Shown: piece after piece, positions 59,685 to 64,000 of the stretch
How the letters are laid out: each line of letters starts with the position of its first letter
How positions within the stretch are numbered: position 1 is the first letter of the stretch
Assembly: GCA_016218085.1 (NCBI GenBank)
Contig: JACREY010000011.1
Location: 62,001 to 126,000, forward strand
Origin: Ignavibacteriota bacterium
Lineage (GTDB): Bacteria > Bacteroidota > Ignavibacteria > Tepidaquicellales > Tepidaquicellaceae
Direction: 5' to 3'
Length of the DNA stretch: 64,000 nucleotides
The notes under the pieces: model-generated
Seen by the model: the letters and a program-made list of their open reading frames with translations, nothing else
Databases searched by the model: none
What the model was told of the DNA's origin: nothing
Position numbers and translations under genes: made by a program

Positions 59685-60950
59685 ATGAAAAAGATATTAA
59701 TAATTATTTTGTTTTTATTTGCGCGATGTGTAGAGTCTCAGTGGGTCCAACAGAGTTATATGCAATATATATCATTTTCCTCCTTAAAATTTTTTAACAA
59801 TAACACTGGGTTCGTTATTGGAACAGGTGACGGAATATTTACCAATGTCTGTTATTTCTTTAAAACAACAAACGGAGGTTCAGATTGGAATTCAATACAG
59901 TTACCCTCCTTTATGTCCTCATATGAATTATATAACCATAGTTTTTTAAATATTAACACAGGTTACGTTTGTGGTTTTACAAATAAAATATTTAAAACAA
60001 CCAACGGTGGGTTAAATTGGGATTATTCATTGGCTCCTTATTCAACAACAGGTAATCAATCATATGGTGCGATTCATTTTTTGAATGAACAAACCGGATA
60101 CATAGGTGGCAGGTTCGGATTTCGGGCAAAAACAACAAATGGAGGTAATAACTGGATTACTCTAGATACGGCTTATTCACAAATTGTAAGTGTTTATTTT
60201 TTAGATAGTAATTATGGATTTATGGGTGATAATTGGAGCAATGTTTACAAAACAACAGATGGGGGTATATCTTGGAACTATCAATATTTAAAAGATTCAT
60301 TGTCAAATGAATATGCATATACCTATATGAAATTCTCAAACTACAATACAGGCTTTCTAATGGGAAGAAATGCTTATGACGGAATTCTTTTTAAAACGAC
60401 AAATAGCGGAAATAATTGGAAAAAAATAATTTACAGACAAAACGAACCTTTTAATTCAATATTCATTTTAGATAGTTCAAATATTTATATTGGGTGTAAT
60501 CAGGGGCTAATATTAAAGTCTTCAAATCGTGGATTAAACTGGATAAGTCAATTATTGCCGGTCCAAAATTCTTGTAATAGTATTTATTTTGTTAGTCTTA
60601 ATACTGGTTATGCCGCAAGTTGGGAGCGTATATACAAAACCACCAACGGGGGAGTGTTTATAAGCTCAGTTTCGTCAGACATTCCAAACGAATTTATGCT
60701 TTTCCAAAATTACCCCAACCCGTTCAATCCCGTAACAAACATAAAATATAATTTACCAAAAGATGTTTTTGTTAAAATAAAAATTTATGATATACTTGGC
60801 AGAGAAATTAAAACCCTTGTAAACGAATTTAAAAATGCAGGTAGTCACATTGTTTTCTTTAACGGTTTTGAATTTGCAAGCGGTATATATTTCTATAGGA
60901 TTGATGCCGGCGGCTTTACACGGGTGAAAAGAATGGTGCTTATTAAATAA
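59685..60950 (+). CDS. T9SS cargo with YCF48-type propeller repeats
   Basis: 421 residues: signal peptide (ILIIILFLFARCVES), YCF48-like repeats with FKTTNGGSDW, FKTTNGGLNW, AKTTNGGNNW, YKTTDGGISW and FKTTNSGNNW, and a T9SS domain (FQNYPNPFNPVTNIKY ... YDILGREI ... HIVFFNGFEFASGIYFY ... KRMVLIK) without a repeat insert in the loop. Its codons are visibly more AT-rich than those of its neighbours, and it is flanked by direct repeats of the YciI gene end, so it may have been inserted here. Confidence 0.85.
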   Translation: MKKILIIILFLFARCVESQWVQQSYMQYISFSSLKFFNNNTGFVIGTGDGIFTNVCYFFKTTNGGSDWNSIQLPSFMSSYELYNHSFLNINTGYVCGFTNKIFKTTNGGLNWDYSLAPYSTTGNQSYGAIHFLNEQTGYIGGRFGFRAKTTNGGNNWITLDTAYSQIVSVYFLDSNYGFMGDNWSNVYKTTDGGISWNYQYLKDSLSNEYAYTYMKFSNYNTGFLMGRNAYDGILFKTTNSGNNWKKIIYRQNEPFNSIFILDSSNIYIGCNQGLILKSSNRGLNWISQLLPVQNSCNSIYFVSLNTGYAASWERIYKTTNGGVFISSVSSDIPNEFMLFQNYPNPFNPVTNIKYNLPKDVFVKIKIYDILGREIKTLVNEFKNAGSHIVFFNGFEFASGIYFYRIDAGGFTRVKRMVLIK

Positions 60951-61019
60951 TCCTGAATTATCGGGATGCCCGCCAAAGCGGATTGCTGATAAAGACTACA
61001 TAAAAAGCAAAATATTATT

Positions 61020-61050
61020 AACCGCAAGAGTTAAAGCTTTTGCGGTTTTT
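61020..61050 (+). terminator. Intrinsic terminator of the 59685 gene
   Basis: Stem AACCGCAAGAG/CTTTTGCGGTT (one G-U pair), 6-base loop, five T. It may also act on the opposite strand after YciI. Confidence 0.8.
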
Positions 61051-61051
61051 C

Positions 61052-61345
61052 TTACCCCAGCCAGTCTTTAATCATAGGGTTATTTTTCACGGGAGTGAAT
61101 TCGATAAACCTGTATGATGCAAATCCGCCTTTCTGATACGGGTCGCGTGAAAAATATTCCTGAATTTCTTCGAGAGTTTCCGCGCGGGCAACTACCATGC
61201 CTCCGACTTTCGGATTCTGCGGGCCTGACATCAACAATAATCCTTTTTCATATCCTTCGTCGAGGAAGGAGCGGTGTGCGGCAAGTGTGCCCTGAAGCTC
61301 TTCGAACGTAACTTTGTATGTGATTTCTACTATGAAGTGTTTCAT
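61052..61345 (-). CDS. YciI-like protein
   Basis: 97 residues, usual length. It has the histidine/aspartate pair of the YCII dimeric alpha/beta fold (LAAHRSFLDEGYEKGLLLMSGPQ ... SRDPYQKGG). The family is tied to small-molecule or oxidative chemistry without a firm general function. It is last in a tight minus-strand operon, 8 bases after DUF190. Its final 35 bases are duplicated at 59371-59405. Confidence 0.88.
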   Translation of the reverse strand: MKHFIVEITYKVTFEELQGTLAAHRSFLDEGYEKGLLLMSGPQNPKVGGMVVARAETLEEIQEYFSRDPYQKGGFASYRFIEFTPVKNNPMIKDWLG

Positions 61346-61353
61346 ATTATATT

Positions 61354-61692
61354 TTATTGTTTTCCGTACTGGTAAATTTTTACGTTTTCTTCCGTAATCA
61401 GCGCGCTGCCGATACAGTCGGTTTCGTCAAACATTTTTTTAAGCCCGGAGATTTTTTCTTCCGTATCAACGATTTCTATGACTATAGGCAAATCGGATGA
61501 AAGTTCGAGCAGGTTTGTCGTGTGTAGCTTGCTCGCTTTTCCAAACCCAGAAATCCCGCGCAGAACTGTGACTCCGGCGAAGTGGTTTTTTCTGAGCCAC
61601 TCGACAAGAAACTGATAGAGGTTTTTCCCCCGATACTTATCGCTTTCCCCGATAAATATCCTCATTAAAACAGCTGTTGATTCTTTTTGCAT
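61354..61692 (-). CDS. DUF190 protein
   Basis: 112 residues. LMRIFIGESDKYRGKNLYQFLVEW, VTVLRGISGFGKASKLHTTNLLELSSDLPIVIEIVDTEEKI in outline: the clear DUF190 pattern, a PII-like small ferredoxin-fold protein often next to crcB. It could regulate the fluoride channel. It begins 4 bases after the crcB stop. Confidence 0.9.
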   Translation of the reverse strand: MQKESTAVLMRIFIGESDKYRGKNLYQFLVEWLRKNHFAGVTVLRGISGFGKASKLHTTNLLELSSDLPIVIEIVDTEEKISGLKKMFDETDCIGSALITEENVKIYQYGKQ

Positions 61693-61696
61693 TTTA

Positions 61697-62080
61697 TTAT
61701 CCTTTATTAGTTAATAAAACCGCAAGCTCTTTTCCGAAATAAACCGCAAGCAGGCAAAGCACAACATTCAGTACAATATTCAAAATCAAAAACATTACTT
61801 CGCTCAGTTCGGCAAGGCGGAAAGATTCGTATGCAAAGGTTGACATCGTGGTATAAGCGCCGATAAATCCGATTGTTGAAAAATCCCTGAATTCAGGTGA
61901 TATATTTTTCCCTGTTGCAACGCTGTAAATAATAAATCCAAGCACAAAGCTTCCCGTCACATTTACAAAAAGTGTTCCCAGCGGGAAATTTCCTACTAAA
62001 TTATTTATATATTTCGCGATTACGTAACGCGCTATCGAGCCGAGAAATCCGCCAATTCCTATATATAATATTCTAAGCAT
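61697..62080 (-). CDS. crcB: Fluoride channel CrcB (Fluc)
   Basis: 127 residues and four transmembrane segments. GGFLGSIARYVI, the conserved asparagine in GTLFVNVTGSFVLGF, and GFIGAYTTMSTFAYES (TTxSTF with the phenylalanine box and Na+ site) are diagnostic. It exports fluoride as a dual-topology dimer. Only 2 bases separate it from the GroES-like gene upstream. I see no fluoride riboswitch in front of the operon, so control may come from elsewhere. Confidence 0.95.
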   Translation of the reverse strand: MLRILYIGIGGFLGSIARYVIAKYINNLVGNFPLGTLFVNVTGSFVLGFIIYSVATGKNISPEFRDFSTIGFIGAYTTMSTFAYESFRLAELSEVMFLILNIVLNVVLCLLAVYFGKELAVLLTNKG

Positions 62081-62082
62081 TT

Positions 62083-62454
62083 TTATTGAAACATCCCTTC
62101 GTCGCGCACAAGCATTAAAATCAGATGCTGGGGAACAATGTAATATTTTTCATCTTCGTACATCACTTCGATTGCTCCTTTTTGAAGAAAGATTGCAAGG
62201 TCGCCCTCCTTTACCTGGAGCGGGATGTATTTTACTTTTTCTTCGGTGCTTTTCCACGATTCGTTGAAGTCATCCGCTGCCTGCGGTACGGCATAGCCGG
62301 GTCCGACCTTCATAATGTATCCGCTCTGAACGTCTTCTTTCTGCTGTACGCCGGGGGGAAGATATAAGCCCGCCTTTGTTCTGTCGTCGAGAGATTTAGG
62401 TTTTATCAAAACCTTATCCCCGATTACAATTATATTCTTTAATTTATCATCCAT
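62083..62454 (-). CDS. GroES-family co-chaperone, long form
   Basis: 123 residues. IIVIGDKVLIKPKSLDDRTKAGLYLPPGVQQKEDVQSGYIMKVGPGY carries the GroES dome and mobile loop (TKAGLYLPPG); GDLAIFLQKGAIEVMYEDEKYYIV gives the second half. The protein is longer than normal GroES (about 95) because of an insert near residues 55-80. No groEL lies next to it, so it is a second GroES or a specialised one. It leads the operon GroES, crcB, DUF190, yciI. Confidence 0.85.
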   Translation of the reverse strand: MDDKLKNIIVIGDKVLIKPKSLDDRTKAGLYLPPGVQQKEDVQSGYIMKVGPGYAVPQAADDFNESWKSTEEKVKYIPLQVKEGDLAIFLQKGAIEVMYEDEKYYIVPQHLILMLVRDEGMFQ

Positions 62455-62560
62455 TGTGCAAATTTACAGTAATAAATTCGAAATTAAAATTCAAAATTTG
62501 AATATATACAGATTTAAGTTAGTTTATTTTGGGTAAATAATTTAATAAATTAACAATATT

Positions 62561-62589
62561 AATTCGGATATTTAAATATTATCCGAATT
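62561..62589. promoter_or_regulatory. Inverted repeat between divergent genes
   Basis: AATTCGGATA, nine bases, TATCCGAATT; a perfect 10-base dyad about 107 bases before the GroES-like gene and 84 bases before the T9SS gene. The 9-base spacing is like the CIRCE element of chaperone operons, but the sequence is not CIRCE. Confidence 0.45.
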
Positions 62590-62672
62590 GTATATTCTTT
62601 TCGCAATACAAATTATCGGGGGAAATTTGTGATACTCGCAAAATGTCAAATCAATTTAAATTAATTTCACAT

Positions 62673-64000
62673 ATGAAAAAAATATTTTTAATATTTTTAA
62701 TTGTACATTGTACATTGGCAATTGGACATTCCCAAAGCGGCTGGTTTTGCCAGAATCCAATTCCTTGCTCGGGAAATTTGCTAAATAATTTTGCTCTCGA
62801 TGCAAATACAATATATGCCGTCGGGGGCGGAGGAACAATCGTTAAAACCACAAACGGAGGCGTTAACTGGATTTCCCAGGCGTCAAATGCAGTTGTCGAT
62901 TTATTTGGAGTATACTTTATCAATTCAAATACAGGCTGGGTAGTTGGTGATTTTGGAGTTTTAAGAAAAACTACTGACGCAGGAAATCACTGGTTTGCAC
63001 AAACTCCGCCACAGGGTTATGTTTTAAGAGATGTTATGTTTATAAATGCTAATACGGGCTTCATTGCGGCGGCATCGGGTAAGATACTGAAAACAACAAA
63101 CGCGGGTGATAACTGGGTCGAGCTTTCGACTCCAACATCTGTTGTATATTTTTCCGTTTTCTTTTCAAATGAAAATACCGGATGGGCTTCGGGGCAGACG
63201 GGAACAATAATAAAAACTACTAACGGTGGATTAAACTGGGCGGCTCAATCAAGCGGACACGATAAAAATATCTGGTCTGTATATATGCTCGATGCAAGCA
63301 ACGGATTTGCGGCAGGAGAATTCGGTTATATTTTAAAAACTACAAATGGTGGAACTAGCTGGACAAAACCAACATTAAATTGGACTTCACAATATTTAAA
63401 AAATATATCCTTTATAAATTCTTCGACAGGATTTATAACCGCCGGAGAGGGAATTTATATGAAGACTACAAATGCGGGTGGTAGCTGGTCGCAATTATAT
63501 TCGCCTGTTTCAAACGGTCTTTACGGAATCCGTTTTCCATCTTCAACGGGATATATAGTAGGTGGCGAAGGAACTGTATTAAAATCCACAAATTCAGGAC
63601 AGAGCTGGTTGAAAATTTCGGGTGGATATACGGAAGAACTTTATTGTTATTATGCGGCGGACTCCTTGAATGTGTGGGTTGGGGAAGATAACGGACGGGT
63701 TTTAAAAACAACAAATGGAGGAATTGACTGGTTCGAGCAGGCTATATTAACCAATAATTATGCAATTTATGCTATAACCGGAATCGGTAGCCAAACTATT
63801 TTTGCGGTTGGCGGATACGGAAAAGGATTTAAATCAACCAATGGAGGAAATGACTGGACAGATTTATCCGTTGGCACAACGAATAATTTAATGTTTATTA
63901 AATTTTTTGATGCCAATAACGGGATAATATTTACTAATTACACAATATGTTTAAGAACCACAAATGCAGGAAGTTCATGGGCCATTCAACCAATTTCACC
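62673..64000 (+). CDS. YCF48-type secreted protein, 5' part
   Basis: Starts at the ATG at 62673 and stays open for 442 codons to the edge. The signal peptide (IFLIFLIVHCTLAIGHSQ) is partly translated from a TTGTACATTGTACATTGG repeat, as in the gene at 47917. At least eight YCF48-type repeats follow (VKTTNGGVNW, RKTTDAGNHW, LKTTNAGDNW, IKTTNGGLNW, LKTTNGGTSW, MKTTNAGGSW, LKSTNSGQSW, LKTTNGGIDW). A T9SS domain is expected beyond the window. It is divergent from the GroES operon. Confidence 0.85.
   Translation, partial: MKKIFLIFLIVHCTLAIGHSQSGWFCQNPIPCSGNLLNNFALDANTIYAVGGGGTIVKTTNGGVNWISQASNAVVDLFGVYFINSNTGWVVGDFGVLRKTTDAGNHWFAQTPPQGYVLRDVMFINANTGFIAAASGKILKTTNAGDNWVELSTPTSVVYFSVFFSNENTGWASGQTGTIIKTTNGGLNWAAQSSGHDKNIWSVYMLDASNGFAAGEFGYILKTTNGGTSWTKPTLNWTSQYLKNISFINSSTGFITAGEGIYMKTTNAGGSWSQLYSPVSNGLYGIRFPSSTGYIVGGEGTVLKSTNSGQSWLKISGGYTEELYCYYAADSLNVWVGEDNGRVLKTTNGGIDWFEQAILTNNYAIYAITGIGSQTIFAVGGYGKGFKSTNGGNDWTDLSVGTTNNLMFIKFFDANNGIIFTNYTICLRTTNAGSSWAIQPIS

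Noticed and set aside
62455-62672. Fluoride riboswitch before the crcB operon
   Set aside because: The AT-rich gap has a dyad but I cannot see the conserved fluoride aptamer core, and crcB is the second gene.

Overview
The window is chromosomal DNA of a bacterium that looks like a member of the Ignavibacteria or a close relative in the Bacteroidota/Chlorobi (FCB) group. The main reason is nine secreted proteins (one more runs off the right edge) that end in a type IX secretion (T9SS) C-terminal domain of the form QNYPNPFNP...YDILGKEV...GVYEV...YPSGxYFY...KKMxLIK, which is typical of that lineage. AT-rich intergenic DNA and weak or absent Shine-Dalgarno sequences agree with this. I see no rRNA, tRNA, CRISPR array, transposase or prophage genes, so the window is core genome with many small repeats.

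Layout. 1-338: start of a DUF4153-like membrane protein, cut by the edge. 408-3222 (minus): a tightly overlapping operon of HIT protein, isochorismatase-like hydrolase, thioredoxin-reductase-like flavoprotein without CxxC, and a short RlmN/Cfr-like radical SAM enzyme. 3386-10204 (minus): the most intriguing block, a co-translated six-gene operon of PqqD-like peptide binder, ATP-grasp ligase, PLP decarboxylase of the diaminopimelate/ornithine type, urea-transporter/M23-peptidase fusion, TPR plus outer-membrane barrel protein, and a TPR protein. 10465-11990: ECF sigma factor, membrane anti-sigma candidate and Spy/CpxP-like protein. 12206-18464: aldo/keto reductase, DUF1905/YdeI-like protein, phospholipase D-like protein, tryptophanase, methyltransferase and ferredoxin-NADP-reductase-like protein. 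18465-26823: T9SS cargo, a GIY-YIG nuclease bracketed by palindromes, a eukaryotic-type alanine aminotransferase, TPR and ThpR proteins. 27012-33707: the housekeeping run mazG, nudix, dacB, clpS, TPR, uvrB. 33708-34321: an island of palindromes. 34322-45371: era, mazEF, aldehyde dehydrogenase, lhgO, a TPR-CHAT protein and an SDR. 45777-55048: five T9SS cargo genes in a row. 55193-59390: small secreted protein, GNAT, AlkD-like, methyltransferase, MATE. 59685-60950: another T9SS cargo gene flanked by a YciI remnant. 61052-62454: GroES-like, CrcB, DUF190, YciI. 62673-64000: start of a further YCF48-type secreted protein.

How it fits together. The organism invests heavily in secreted beta-propeller-like proteins and in cell-surface functions (PBP4, M23, CHAT, PLD). 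The most unusual feature across the window is the traffic between non-coding repeats and coding sequence. At least five classes of intergenic repeat also occur in frame inside genes, mostly in one variable loop of the T9SS C-terminal domain or in signal peptides, and several genes end inside hairpin repeats. All functional assignments rest on reading the sequence and on remembered family features; no database search was run.
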